Source: LMUY01 sp965199095
GTDB lineage: Bacteria > Pseudomonadota > Alphaproteobacteria > Acetobacterales > Acetobacteraceae
Direction of reading: 5' to 3'
NCBI GenBank assembly: GCA_965199095.1
Contig: CBDAQM010000009.1
Location: 69,687-133,686, forward strand
Length of the DNA stretch: 64,000 nt
The notes beneath the pieces are model-generated. The model was not told the origin of the DNA and searched no databases. It saw only the letters and a program-made list of their open reading frames with translations. Both the position numbers and the translations under genes were made by a program. Shown in pieces: positions 17,212 through 26,607 of this stretch. Every line of letters begins with the position of its first letter. The stretch's first letter is position 1.

Positions 17212-18189
17212 ATGATTGAAGCCGCGATGATCTGGAACGAGCCGAACAACAAGTCCCACTGGGATTTGGAGGCGGACCCGGAATGGGCGATCTTCGCGCA
17301 GATGTCGAGCCTCGCCGGCCAAGCGATCCAGGCGGAAGCCCCTGGCCTGCCGAGGGTGCTCGGCGGCATGTCCCCGATTGATCCAGGCTTCCTGGAGCGT
17401 CTGAGCCGTCACGGCGCCCTGGCGCATGTCGATGCGGTTGCCGTCCACGGCTTCCCCTTGGACTGGAACCACTGGCCGATCGACGAATGGCCCACGAAGC
17501 TGGAGCTGATCGCGGGCGCTACGGACCTGCCGGTCTGGGTGTCCGAGGTCGGGGTGTCCAGCTTCGGTGCGGAGGAAGTCCAGGAATGGGGCCTGCGCCG
17601 GAGCTTTGAGCTGCTCCGCGGCCGCACGCCCCGCATGCACTGGTACAGCCTGTATGACCTGCCCAGCACGTGGCCGGCCACGACGCGGCACCGCGAAGCG
17701 GAGGGGTCGTCGTATTACCGCCACTTCCACATGGGGCTGGTGGACGAACATGGCCGCGACAAGCGCGCCGCCGCGACCTTCCACGCGTTCACGCCCGACA
17801 TGGGCCTTTGCCAGTGGTTCCATTTCGAGGACCACCGCCTCGACGACGCCGTCCGGCGCATGAAGGATCTCGGCGTCACCTACCTGCGCACCGGGCTGAG
17901 CTGGGCGGATTCGTTCCGGCCGGACGCGCTGGCCTGGTTCGACCGGCAGATGCGCGCGCTGGAGGCGTTCAACGTCACGGTCACCTTCTGCTTTACGCCC
18001 GAGCACAAGGGGCTCTGGCAGCACCACTCATCCCCGCCGCGCGAGCCGGCGGAGTTCGCCGAGTTCTGTGCCGCGATGATCCGCCGCTATGCCGCTGGCC
18101 GGGCCAGCACCACGGCAGCGACGCCGCCCCGCCCGGCCGCGGAGGCCACGGACGCGTTTGAGGAAGCCGCCGCCGTGAGCGGGATGTGA
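17212..18189 (+). CDS. GH-A clan glycosidase-like protein (beta-xylosidase-like)
   Basis: From ATG at 17212 the protein is 325 residues. It opens with MIWNEPNNKSHW, in which Asn9-Glu10-Pro11 matches the acid/base NEP motif of clan GH-A, and has WVSEVGVSSFG with Glu112 as candidate nucleophile. The second part (GLCQWFHFEDH, LGVTYLRTGLSWADSF, VTVTFCFTPEH) looks like the first strands of another TIM barrel that stops in an Ala/Pro/Thr-rich tail. The frame is open upstream into the deaminase gene, but that part lacks glycosidase features. No signal peptide, so a cytoplasmic role or a co-oligomer is likely. Position just before the 19-27 kb glycan operon suggests a role in the same polysaccharide system. 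Confidence 0.78.
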   Translation: MIEAAMIWNEPNNKSHWDLEADPEWAIFAQMSSLAGQAIQAEAPGLPRVLGGMSPIDPGFLERLSRHGALAHVDAVAVHGFPLDWNHWPIDEWPTKLELIAGATDLPVWVSEVGVSSFGAEEVQEWGLRRSFELLRGRTPRMHWYSLYDLPSTWPATTRHREAEGSSYYRHFHMGLVDEHGRDKRAAATFHAFTPDMGLCQWFHFEDHRLDDAVRRMKDLGVTYLRTGLSWADSFRPDALAWFDRQMRALEAFNVTVTFCFTPEHKGLWQHHSSPPREPAEFAEFCAAMIRRYAAGRASTTAATPPRPAAEATDAFEEAAAVSGM

Positions 18190-18232
18190 GGGCCGCGCGT
18201 CCTGCGTCAGCCACGGCAGCATTCCGGGATGG

Positions 18233-18832
18233 CTATAGCGGGATCGCGTTCACGCCGTGCACAGCCTGGCCCCACTCACCATACACCAGGATGCTGATCG
18301 AAGCTGGACTGACCTCCAGCCTATGATGGTGGTCCATGGAGAGACCGAGCGCGTGGGCCAGCGCCGCCTTGATGACGTCGGCATGGCTGACGGCGATGAC
18401 GGCGCTGTCCGGGTGGCGGCCATGGACACGGGACAGCCAAATGGCTAGGCGCAGTTGAACCTCCACCATGCTTTCCCCACCCGGCGGGCGATGCAGGCTG
18501 CGGTCGCGGTTCCAGCGGTCCCATGCCACATCGCCCTCGAGCGAGGCGAAATCCCGGCCGGTCCAGCCACCGAAATCGATCTCGTTCAATTCCTCGGCCG
18601 GCTGCTCCGGCAGGCCGAGTGGTTCGGCGACGATCGACGCGGTCTCCCGCGCCCGTTGCAGCGGGCTGGTGTAGACCGCCGTGGCGCTGCGGCCCACCAG
18701 GTGGCGGCCGGCCCGGGCGGCAGCCAGCCGCCCCTCGTCGGTCAGGCCGATCCCAGCCATCCGCCCGCTCAGCACCCGTCCCAGATGGCTGTGCGCCGCG
18801 TGGCGGATAAAATACACGGTCGTCGTCATCAC
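18233..18832 (-). CDS. histidine phosphatase family protein
   Basis: Phosphoglycerate-mutase superfamily, 199 residues. The active-site Arg-His is at residues 10-11 in a RHAAHSHLG context instead of the usual RHG, followed by GLTDEGRLAAARAG, SPLQRARETASIVAEPLG with the second Arg, LNEIDFGGWTGRDF, and AVSHADVIKAAL with the second His. The EIDFGGWTG segment is typical of the CobC/GpmB-like subgroup, but no cobalamin genes are nearby. Function remains a generic phosphomonoesterase. Confidence 0.87.
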   Translation of the reverse strand: MMTTTVYFIRHAAHSHLGRVLSGRMAGIGLTDEGRLAAARAGRHLVGRSATAVYTSPLQRARETASIVAEPLGLPEQPAEELNEIDFGGWTGRDFASLEGDVAWDRWNRDRSLHRPPGGESMVEVQLRLAIWLSRVHGRHPDSAVIAVSHADVIKAALAHALGLSMDHHHRLEVSPASISILVYGEWGQAVHGVNAIPL

Positions 18833-19041
18833 ACCGGCCTAGCGATTTTTGCGTTCGTTGCTATGACAGCATGCTACCGGAATACGACGTGACGCTGCAT
18901 CTTGATCTTTTATCATGATGAAGCGGGAACGGCGGGTCTCGTCGTTGGTTAACCATGATGTTGTTCTGAGAACCATGATGACCTGACCCAGATCCACACT
19001 GTGCCGATTGTTTGCCATCTCCGATCTGGGAGGCCTGCGGA

Positions 19042-20154
19042 ATGCCCGAAACCATTCTCATCACCGGCGGCGCCGGCTTCATCGGCCGCCACGTCGCGCA
19101 TGCCCTGCTGGTGCGGGGCGACCGCGTCCGGGTGCTCGACAACCTGCTGCAGCAGGTTCACCCGACCCAGACACGCCCGGCCGAGCTCGACGGTGACGCC
19201 GAGATCATCGTGGGCGACGTGCGGGATGGCGCGGTGGTGAGGAAAGCCCTTCGCGGCGTGGACAAAGTCGTGCACCTGGCTGCCGAAGTGGGCGTGGGGC
19301 AGAGCATGTATTCTGTCGAACGCTACACCTCGGTCAACGATTTCGGCACCGCCGTGCTGTTTCAGCAATTGATCGACAACCCGGTCCGCCGCGTTGTGGT
19401 CGCCTCCTCCATGAGCATCTACGGCGAGGGGCGATATCAGGCCGCCGACGGTTCAATCTGGGACGGCGTGGTGCGGACCCCGCGGAGCCCGAACGGATCG
19501 TGGGACCCGCTCGACGCCTCCGGACGCCCCCTGACCCCGCTGCCGACGCCGGAGGAGAAGGCGGGGGCACTCGCCTCCGTCTACGCCATCGGCAAGTTCG
19601 TCCAGGAACGGCTGACATTGACCCTGACGCGGCAGTACGGGATGCAGGGAACCGCGTTGCGCCTCTGGAATGTGTATGGCCCTGGTCAGGCATTGTCGAA
19701 CCCCTATACCGGCGTGCTTGCGATCTTCGCCTCCCGCATCGCCAGCGGCCGCCGGCCGATGATCTTCGAGGACGGGCAGCAACGGCGCGACTTCGTCCAC
19801 GTGTCGGATGTGGCGCAGGCGTTCCTGCTGGCGCTGGACCATCCCGGCGCGGATGGCGAAGTGTTCAATATCGCCAGTGGCCAGGACCAGACCGTCGAAC
19901 AGGTGGCGCGGCGGCAGGCGGCGTCCATGGGGCATGCCGGGCTCGCGCCCGAAATCACCGGCCAGATGCGGGCGGGCGACATCCGGCACTGCATCCCGGA
20001 CTTGTCCAAGGCGAAGCGCGTGCTGGGGTTCAATCCATCGCAGGATTTCAGCGAGGGGCTGGCGGAATTGGCGGAATGGGTCGCGCGGCAGGAGGTCGAG
20101 GACCGCGTCGGCGAAGCCCGGCGCGAGCTTGAATTGCGCGGATTGGTGGCGTGA
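19042..20154 (+). CDS. NAD-dependent sugar-nucleotide epimerase/dehydratase
   Basis: Extended SDR enzyme of 370 residues. It has the Rossmann motif TGGAGFIG (8-15), HLAAEVGVGQSMY, a catalytic Tyr181-x3-Lys185 (YAIGK), LRLWNVYGPGQ and DFVHVSDVAQAF. An insert at 130-175 (WDGVVRTPRSPNG...) resembles dTDP-rhamnose 4-epimerase-like proteins. Start chosen at ATG 19042 because GGGAGG lies about ten bases upstream. It begins the plus-strand glycan operon; the next epimerase overlaps its end. The exact sugar nucleotide is not determinable from sequence. Confidence 0.88.
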   Translation: MPETILITGGAGFIGRHVAHALLVRGDRVRVLDNLLQQVHPTQTRPAELDGDAEIIVGDVRDGAVVRKALRGVDKVVHLAAEVGVGQSMYSVERYTSVNDFGTAVLFQQLIDNPVRRVVVASSMSIYGEGRYQAADGSIWDGVVRTPRSPNGSWDPLDASGRPLTPLPTPEEKAGALASVYAIGKFVQERLTLTLTRQYGMQGTALRLWNVYGPGQALSNPYTGVLAIFASRIASGRRPMIFEDGQQRRDFVHVSDVAQAFLLALDHPGADGEVFNIASGQDQTVEQVARRQAASMGHAGLAPEITGQMRAGDIRHCIPDLSKAKRVLGFNPSQDFSEGLAELAEWVARQEVEDRVGEARRELELRGLVA

Positions 20155-20156
20155 TC

Positions 20157-21215
20157 ATGCCGCCCGCAACAATCCTCGTCACTGGCGGCGCTGGATTCAT
20201 CGGCTGCAACATCGCCGACCGGTTGGCCGCCCAGGGCCACCAGCTACGCGTGTTCGACAATCTTTCCCGTCCAGGCGTGGAACGCAATCTCGCCTGGCTC
20301 AAATCCCGCCATGGCGAGCGGGTTCAAGGCATCGCGGCCGATATCCGCGACCAATCGGCTGTCGGGCGCGCCTGTGACGGCGTGGACGTCGTGTTCCACC
20401 TCGCGGCCCAGGTCGCTGTCACGACAAGCTTCGTCAGCCCGGCGGATGATTTCGAGATCAATCTGCGGGGCGCCATCAACCTGTTGGAAGCCTTGCGTGT
20501 GCAAAACCGCCGCACGCCGGTGATCTTCGCCAGCACCAATAAGGTTTACGGCGACCTTGCCGACATCCCGCTGCGGCTGTTTGATGGTGCATATCTCCCC
20601 GTCGACGACACGCTGCGGGCGCATGGCGTGGACGAAAGCCGGAAGCTGGAGTTTCATACCCCATACGGCTGTTCGAAGGGTGCGGCGGACCAGTACGTGC
20701 TGGATTACGCCAGGAGCTTCGGTCTGCCAACCTGCGTGCTGCGGATGAGCTGCATCTACGGGCCAAGGCAGATGGGCACGGAGGACCAGGGATGGGTGGC
20801 CCATTTCCTCATCCGCGCCCTGGCGTCGCAAGAGATCAGCATCTATGGCGATGGCCGCCAGGTGCGCGACGTGCTGCATGTGTCCGATGCGGTGGACGCG
20901 TATCTGGCCGCCTGGGCCGCGATCGACCGGGTCGCCGGCCGCGCCTTCAACCTGGGCGGCGGCCCGCAGAATGCCATCAGCCTGCGCCAGTTGATCAGCC
21001 ACCTGGAACATATCGTCGGCCGGCCGATCCACTTGGACTTCCATGACTGGCGGCCTGGTGACCAGCGCTATTTCGTGGCGGACCCAACGGCGGCGCGCAC
21101 GGCCTTGCGGCTTGGGCGTCCGCGCGACTGGCAGGAGGGTGTCGCCGACCTGGCGCGATGGTTGGCGTCGCAGGGCGCCGTGCAAAGCCAATCTCCCCAG
21201 GGGGTAGCGGCTTGA
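20157..21215 (+). CDS. NAD-dependent epimerase (CDP-paratose 2-epimerase-like)
   Basis: Extended SDR, 352 residues from ATG 20157 (an in-frame GTG six bases earlier overlaps the previous stop). Motifs are TGGAGFIGCNIADRL, HLAAQVAVTTSF, ASTNKVYGDL, catalytic YGCSK, RMSCIYGPRQ, EDQGWVAHF and RDVLHVSDAV. The NKVYGD plus EDQGWVAHF combination is characteristic of CDP-paratose/tyvelose 2-epimerase relatives. Together with the preceding enzyme it probably supplies a deoxy- or epimerised sugar nucleotide to the glycosyltransferases downstream. Confidence 0.88.
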   Translation: MPPATILVTGGAGFIGCNIADRLAAQGHQLRVFDNLSRPGVERNLAWLKSRHGERVQGIAADIRDQSAVGRACDGVDVVFHLAAQVAVTTSFVSPADDFEINLRGAINLLEALRVQNRRTPVIFASTNKVYGDLADIPLRLFDGAYLPVDDTLRAHGVDESRKLEFHTPYGCSKGAADQYVLDYARSFGLPTCVLRMSCIYGPRQMGTEDQGWVAHFLIRALASQEISIYGDGRQVRDVLHVSDAVDAYLAAWAAIDRVAGRAFNLGGGPQNAISLRQLISHLEHIVGRPIHLDFHDWRPGDQRYFVADPTAARTALRLGRPRDWQEGVADLARWLASQGAVQSQSPQGVAA

Positions 21216-22312
21216 GGCCCAGGCCCGCTCGGGTTTTCATGACCACGGATACGGTTGGCGGCGTCTGGAGCTACACGCTGGACGTCGCCGCCGGGCTGGC
21301 GGCGCAAGGGCTCGAGGTTACGCTGGCCGTGCTCGGCCCCTCGCCGCACCGCAGCCAGATGCCGCGGGCACGCCGCGGCGTAGCGGTCATCAACACCGGC
21401 CTGCCGCTGGACTGGCTCGCCGAGGATGAGGTGACGCTGGTCACGGCGGGGCAGGACCTGGCGCAGATGGCGCGGCAGGTGGGCGCCGACATCATCCACC
21501 TGAATAGTTCGTCCTACGCAGCCGACGCGCCGTTCGATGCCCCCGTGGTCGGCATGTGCCATTCATGCCTTGCCACCTGGTGGGACGCGGTGCGCGGGGA
21601 GGCAGCGCCACAGGACGTTCAATGGCGCAGCGAGCGGCTCGCCCGCGGCTATGCGGCCTGCGACCTGTTGATTGCACCAAGCCAGTCCTTCGCCCAGGCG
21701 ACGGCGGCCCGGTATGGCATGCTGCCGACGACCATTCCGAACGGACGGTCGATCTGCCTGCGGCCAGCCCGGCCGAAGCAGCCGTTTGTCATGACCTCCG
21801 GCCGCCTTTGGGATGCCGGGAAGAACATCGCCGCCTTGGACGTCGTGGCAGCGCTGATGGATGGGGAAGTCCGCGCCGCCGGGTCGTTGCGGGGACCGGA
21901 CGGGAGCGCGGTGGCGCTTCATACCGTCACCAGCCTGGGTATCCTGGACCAGGCGACCATGCGCGAGCACCTGGCCCGCGCCGCCATCTTCGCCTCACTC
22001 GCCCTGTACGAACCGTTCGGGCTCGGCGTGTTGGAGGCCGCGTTGCTCGGCTGCGCCCTGGTCCTGTCGGACATCCCGACCTTCCGCGAGTTGTGGTCCG
22101 ACGCGGCGATTTTCGTTGACCCTGATGAGCCGCAACATGTCGCGCGCGTTTTGGACGCCCTGCTGAACGATCCGGAGGAAGCCGCAAGGCTGGGCCAATT
22201 GGCGGCACAGCGGGCCGCTCGGTTTTCCGTCGACCGCATGGTTGCGGAAACCAGGGCCGTCTACGGCACGCTATGCCCGGCGTTCCTGAGCCCCGTGGAT
22301 GCGCTGGCGTGA
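21212..22312 (+). CDS. glycosyltransferase family 4 (GT-B)
   Basis: The 366-residue GT-B protein starts with VFMTTDTVGGVWSYTLDVA, a common GT4 glycine-rich N-terminal loop, and carries SGRLWDAGKNIAALD and the donor-site signature ASLALYEPFGLGVLEAALLG (E-x7-E type). The start is taken as TTG 21212, overlapping the previous TGA and preceded by GGGGGTA. The homologous region begins almost at once (ARVFMTTD), so little room exists for another start except ATG 21239. Confidence 0.85.
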   Translation: MRPRPARVFMTTDTVGGVWSYTLDVAAGLAAQGLEVTLAVLGPSPHRSQMPRARRGVAVINTGLPLDWLAEDEVTLVTAGQDLAQMARQVGADIIHLNSSSYAADAPFDAPVVGMCHSCLATWWDAVRGEAAPQDVQWRSERLARGYAACDLLIAPSQSFAQATAARYGMLPTTIPNGRSICLRPARPKQPFVMTSGRLWDAGKNIAALDVVAALMDGEVRAAGSLRGPDGSAVALHTVTSLGILDQATMREHLARAAIFASLALYEPFGLGVLEAALLGCALVLSDIPTFRELWSDAAIFVDPDEPQHVARVLDALLNDPEEAARLGQLAAQRAARFSVDRMVAETRAVYGTLCPAFLSPVDALA

Positions 22313-23427
22313 AACTCGTCTACTTCACCCACTCGCTGCTGTCGTGCTGGAACCATGGCAACGCGCATTTCGTCCGCGGTGTGCTGCAGGACCTGGCACT
22401 GCGCGGGCACGATGTCGCGGCGTTCGAACCGGACGGCAGTTGGAGCTTGACGAACCTGTTGGCCGACCATGGCCAAGCCGCCTTGCTGCCGTTCCGCAGC
22501 GCCTATCCAGGACTGGACCCCCGGACATTTTCGCCGAACGCCGACCTGGCCGCGCTGTGCGATGGGGCGGACCTCGTGATCGTCCACGAATGGAATGAGC
22601 CTGCCTTGGTAGCGGCTTTGGGTAGACTGCGCGCCGAAGGCGGCCGGTTCACGCTCTTGTTCCACGACACGCACCACCGCGCCGTCAGTGAGCCGGCGGC
22701 GATGAACGCCTATGCTCTGGACTCGTACGACGGCATCCTGGCCTTTGGAGAAACCTTAGCCGCGATTTACCGGGGATGGGGTTGGGGCGACCGCGTGTTT
22801 GTCTGGCACGAAGCGGCGGATACCCGCCTGTTCCGGCCGCCGCACGACGAGCAGCCACGGAACGGCCTGGTATGGATCGGCAATTGGGGCGACGGGGAAC
22901 GGACGCAGGAGCTGGAGGCATTCCTGTTGGCGCCGGCACGAACGGCCGGGCTCACGCTCGACATACACGGTGTGCGTTACCCGCCTGCCGCCCTGGCGCT
23001 GCTGCACAGCTATGGCGCCCGCTACCGTGGCTGGCTGGCGAACGCCCTCGCCCCCGAGGTGTTCGCCCGGCACCTCGCGACGGTGCATGTGCCGCGGCGG
23101 TATTATGCCCAGCAACTGCCGGGTATCCCGACCATCCGCGTGTTTGAGGCGCTCGCCTGCGGCATCCCCCTCGTCAGCGCCCCGTGGAACGACAGCGAGG
23201 GTCTGTTCACCCCGGGCAGCGACTTCCTGGTGGCACAGGATGGGCCTAAGATGGCGTCCGTGCTGGCAGACCTTCAGCACGACGATGCGCTCCGCCAAAG
23301 CCTGGCCGCGCATGGCCGCCAAACCATCCTGGACCGGCATACCTGCGGACATCGTGTCGATGAGCTGCTGACCATCGTGGCGACGATAAACCAGTCTCCT
23401 GCGATCAATGCGGCGCCAGTCCAATGA
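22309..23427 (+). CDS. CgeB-like glycosyltransferase (first of three)
   Basis: The 372-residue protein begins at GTG 22309, overlapping the preceding stop as GTGA. It has the layout of CgeB/DUF3880-type GT-B proteins: an N-terminal LVYFTHSLLSCWNHGNAHF segment, VIVHEWNEP, an internal VWIGNWGDGERTQELEAF, and a C-terminal donor region PGIPTIRVFEALACGIPLVS with LFTPGSDFLVAQ. Acceptor and donor are unknown. It is followed, with an ATGA overlap, by two more members of the same broad family, an arrangement suggesting successive additions in one glycan. Confidence 0.82.
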   Translation: MKLVYFTHSLLSCWNHGNAHFVRGVLQDLALRGHDVAAFEPDGSWSLTNLLADHGQAALLPFRSAYPGLDPRTFSPNADLAALCDGADLVIVHEWNEPALVAALGRLRAEGGRFTLLFHDTHHRAVSEPAAMNAYALDSYDGILAFGETLAAIYRGWGWGDRVFVWHEAADTRLFRPPHDEQPRNGLVWIGNWGDGERTQELEAFLLAPARTAGLTLDIHGVRYPPAALALLHSYGARYRGWLANALAPEVFARHLATVHVPRRYYAQQLPGIPTIRVFEALACGIPLVSAPWNDSEGLFTPGSDFLVAQDGPKMASVLADLQHDDALRQSLAAHGRQTILDRHTCGHRVDELLTIVATINQSPAINAAPVQ

Positions 23428-24512
23428 AAATCGCCTTCTACGGCTCGAGCCTGCTGTCTGCCTATTGGAACGGCGCGGCCACCTATTACCGCGGCATGCT
23501 GGGTGAGCTCGCCAAGCGCGGCTGGCAGATCACCTTCTTTGAGCCGGATGCCTTTGACCGGCAATCCCATCGCGACATCGATCCGCCGTCCTGGGCGGAG
23601 GTCGTCGTCTACCAGCCCGATCCCGCCGCGTGCGCCGCCGTCATGGCGCGGGCCGCGGAGGCGGATGTCGTGGTGAAGGCCAGCGGCGTCGGCGTGTTCG
23701 ACACTGAGTTGCTGGGCATCATGCAGCTTGCCCGGCCGCAAGCATTGCGCATTTTCTGGGACGTCGATGCGCCCGCGACCCTGGCGGAGCTGCGCGCTGC
23801 GCCCGACCATCCGCTCCGCCATGCGCTCCCTGGCTTGGACTACGTGCTCACCTATGGCGGCGGTCCACCCGTCGTGGCGGGGTACGAGGCGCTGGGCGCC
23901 GTGCGCTGCGTGCCGATCTACAACGCGCTCGACCCTGCCACGCATCATCCCGCCGAGCCGGATGGGCGGTTTGCCGCCGACCTGTCGCTCCTGGCGAACC
24001 GGCTGCCTGACCGCGAAGCCCGGATCGAGGCGTTCTTCCTGAAGGCGGCGGCGCTCTCGCCCGGCCACCGCTTCCTTCTGGGCGGCAGCGGCTGGCACGA
24101 CAAGCCCGTGCCACCGAACGTCGCCGCGGTCGGCCATGTCGGCACCGCCGACCATAACGCCTTCAACTGCTCGGCGCGGGCGGTGTTGAATGTCAACCGC
24201 GACAGCATGGCGGCCAACGGCTTCTCCCCGGCAACCCGCGTGTTCGAGGCCGCCGGCGCCGGCGCGTGCCTCATCACCGATGCCTGGGAGGGGATCGAGC
24301 TGTTCCTGAAGGCGGACGAGGAAATCCTGGTCGCCCGCGACGGCAGCGACGTCGCGGACCATCTGCGCGCCCTCACGAGGGACCGGGCGGTCGAGATCGG
24401 GGCTGCGGCAAGACGCCGTATCCTGGCGGACCATACCTATGCCCGCCGCGCCGCCGAGGTCGATGTGTTGCTGCGCACTGCATTGTCGGCGCAACGGGAT
24501 GCGGCGGCATGA
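23424..24512 (+). CDS. CgeB-like glycosyltransferase (second of three)
   Basis: The 362-residue protein, ATG at 23424 overlapping the previous stop. Features: KIAFYGSSLLSAYWNGAATYYRG at the N-terminus, FWDVDAPATL, LTYGGGPPVV, LLANRLPDREARIEAFF, and a donor-site segment VNRDSMAANGFSPATRVFEA followed by CLITDAWEGIELFL, a combination typical of CgeB-like glycosyltransferases. It is clearly related in layout to the next gene (FYDIDTPVTL, FTGGPTL, GFSPSIRLFEA), so the two probably arose by duplication. Confidence 0.85.
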   Translation: MKIAFYGSSLLSAYWNGAATYYRGMLGELAKRGWQITFFEPDAFDRQSHRDIDPPSWAEVVVYQPDPAACAAVMARAAEADVVVKASGVGVFDTELLGIMQLARPQALRIFWDVDAPATLAELRAAPDHPLRHALPGLDYVLTYGGGPPVVAGYEALGAVRCVPIYNALDPATHHPAEPDGRFAADLSLLANRLPDREARIEAFFLKAAALSPGHRFLLGGSGWHDKPVPPNVAAVGHVGTADHNAFNCSARAVLNVNRDSMAANGFSPATRVFEAAGAGACLITDAWEGIELFLKADEEILVARDGSDVADHLRALTRDRAVEIGAAARRRILADHTYARRAAEVDVLLRTALSAQRDAAA

Positions 24513-25624
24513 GCAACACATTGGACATTGTCATCCTGGGATTGAGCCTGTCGTCGTCCTGGGGCAACGGCCACGCCGTCACCTACCGCGCGCTGATCAA
24601 GGCCATGGCCGAGCGCGGGCATCGCGTCTTGTTCCTGGAACGTGATGTGCCCTGGTATGCCACGCAGCGGGACCTCACCGATCCCAGCTACTGCCGGCTG
24701 GAATTCTACGACACTGTGTCCGGTCTGCAGAACTGGGCGGCCGAGATCGTAGCGGCAGACGCCGTCATCGTCGGCTCCTACGTGCCGGACGGCAACGCGG
24801 TTGGCGATTGGGTGATGCAGGTCGCGCGCGGGCCCGTGGCTTTCTACGACATCGACACACCCGTGACGTTGGCGGCGCTTGAGCGTGGCGACATCGCCTA
24901 CCTGAAGGCGGACCAGATCGCGCGATACGATCTCTATTTATCGTTCACGGGCGGCCCCACGCTGGCCAGGTTGGAACAGCAATACCGGTCGCCCGCGGCG
25001 CGGGCGCTGTACTGCTCCGTCGACCCGGCCGCCTATCAACCCATGATCGTGCCGCAGCGTTGGGACCTGTCCTATCTGGGCACCTACAGCAAGGACCGGC
25101 AGCCGGTGTTGGAACGGCTGTTGCTGGATGTGGCCACGCAGGCGCCGCACCGGCGCTTCGTCGTGGCAGGTCCGCTCTATCCCGACGACATCGAGTGGCC
25201 CGCCAATGTCGAGCGGCTGGATCACGTCTCGCCCGCCGACCACCCCACCTTCTACAGCGCCAGCCGTTTCACCCTGAATATCACCCGCGCCGACATGGTC
25301 GCCGTCGGCTTCAGCCCAAGCATCCGCCTGTTCGAGGCGGCCGCCTGCGGCGCTCCGATCATTTCGGATATTTGGCACGGGATCGACACCATACTCACGC
25401 CGGACACGGAGATCATCCTGGCCCGGCACACGGCAGACATCCTGGCCGCTCTCGACATGGACGAAGCATCGCGCCGTCGCCTGGCCGATGCTGCGCGGCA
25501 ACGTGTGCTGCACAGCCACACTGCCACGCATCGGGCTGCGACGCTCGAGCACGAGGTGCGGCTTGCCATTGCCCGGTGCGGTCCGATGCGCCCCGATGCA
25601 CGGCCGGCGGTGCTGGCATCCTGA
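24509..25624 (+). CDS. CgeB-like glycosyltransferase (third of three)
   Basis: Starts at ATG 24509, overlapping the previous stop (ATGA); 371 residues. Landmarks are LDIVILGLSLSSSWGNGHA, FLERDVPWYA, FYDIDTPVTLAAL, LSFTGGPTLARLE, YLGTYSKDRQPVLERL and the donor-site region ITRADMVAVGFSPSIRLFEA with PIISDIWHGID. It aligns by eye with the upstream gene across most of its length. The long upstream extension of the reading frame to 24266 is antisense/out-of-family and was not used. Confidence 0.86.
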   Translation: MSNTLDIVILGLSLSSSWGNGHAVTYRALIKAMAERGHRVLFLERDVPWYATQRDLTDPSYCRLEFYDTVSGLQNWAAEIVAADAVIVGSYVPDGNAVGDWVMQVARGPVAFYDIDTPVTLAALERGDIAYLKADQIARYDLYLSFTGGPTLARLEQQYRSPAARALYCSVDPAAYQPMIVPQRWDLSYLGTYSKDRQPVLERLLLDVATQAPHRRFVVAGPLYPDDIEWPANVERLDHVSPADHPTFYSASRFTLNITRADMVAVGFSPSIRLFEAAACGAPIISDIWHGIDTILTPDTEIILARHTADILAALDMDEASRRRLADAARQRVLHSHTATHRAATLEHEVRLAIARCGPMRPDARPAVLAS

Positions 25625-25653
25625 GCCTCGCAAATGCATCGGCGGGCCCCAGA

Positions 25654-26607
25654 ATGGCCGCCGCGATCCTCACCGGGCCCGGCCGCGTCGAGATCGTGCG
25701 GGCGCCGCTGCCCGAGCCCGCTGCCGGACAGGTCCGCATACGGCTGGAAGGGTGTGGCGTCTGTGCGTCCAATCTGGGGCCTTGGGCTGGCCCGGATTGG
25801 ATGACGTATCCGACGGAGCCGGGCGCCCTCGGCCACGAAGGATGGGGCAGGGTTGACGCCGTGGGGCCGGGTGTCACTGCCGTTGCCATCGGCGAGCGTG
25901 TCAGCGCCCTGTCCTATCACGCCTATGCGGAGTACGATGTTGCTGACGCAGCGGCCGTCATGCGTATCCCGGAGGTGCTGGACGCCGCGCTGTTCCCCGG
26001 GGAGCCATTAGGCTGCGCCTTCAATATTTTCCGTCGCAGCGACATCATCGCCGGGCAGACCGTGGCGATCGTGGGGATCGGGTTCCTGGGCGCCTTGCTC
26101 ACCCGCCTGGCATCGAACGCCGGGGCGCGCGTCATCGCGATCTCCCGCCGGGCGCTCTCACTGGATATCGCGCGCCGCATGGGCGCAGCCGAGACGATCC
26201 CGATGCAGGACCACGCCGCGATCATCGACCAAGTGCGCCGGCTCACGGATAACGCCATGTGTCCCCGCGTCATTGAAGCGGTCGGCAAGCAATGGCCGCT
26301 GGACCTGGCGGCTGAACTGGTGGCGGAGCGGGGACGGCTGATCATCGCCGGCTACCACCAGGATGGTCCGCGGCAAGTCGACATGCAGTCCTGGAACTGG
26401 CGCGGCCTGGACGTCATCAACGCGCATGAGCGCGACCCCCGAGTTTACCTGGACGGGATCCGCACAGCCTTGGACCAGGTCGCCGCCGGCATGCTCGATC
26501 CGTCGCCGCTTTATACCCACACCTACCCGCTCAGCGAGCTCGGCCGTGCCCTGGATGCCACGCGGGACCGGGGCGATGGCTTCCTGAAGGCTTTGATCAC
26601 GTTTTGA
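25654..26607 (+). CDS. zinc-type (MDR) alcohol/polyol dehydrogenase-like protein
   Basis: Medium-chain dehydrogenase/reductase of 317 residues from ATG 25654. The N-terminal GroES-like domain shows GRVEIVRAPLPEPAAGQV, GCGVCASNLGPW (catalytic-zinc Cys), and GALGHEGWGRVDAVGPGV (GHE). The Rossmann segment is VAIVGIGFLGALLTRLA. The four-Cys structural-zinc loop of classical ADHs is not evident. It is shorter than standard 340-350 residue MDRs. Located between three glycosyltransferases and a Gfo/Idh/MocA enzyme, it likely oxidises or reduces a sugar or polyol intermediate of the glycan. Confidence 0.83.
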   Translation: MAAAILTGPGRVEIVRAPLPEPAAGQVRIRLEGCGVCASNLGPWAGPDWMTYPTEPGALGHEGWGRVDAVGPGVTAVAIGERVSALSYHAYAEYDVADAAAVMRIPEVLDAALFPGEPLGCAFNIFRRSDIIAGQTVAIVGIGFLGALLTRLASNAGARVIAISRRALSLDIARRMGAAETIPMQDHAAIIDQVRRLTDNAMCPRVIEAVGKQWPLDLAAELVAERGRLIIAGYHQDGPRQVDMQSWNWRGLDVINAHERDPRVYLDGIRTALDQVAAGMLDPSPLYTHTYPLSELGRALDATRDRGDGFLKALITF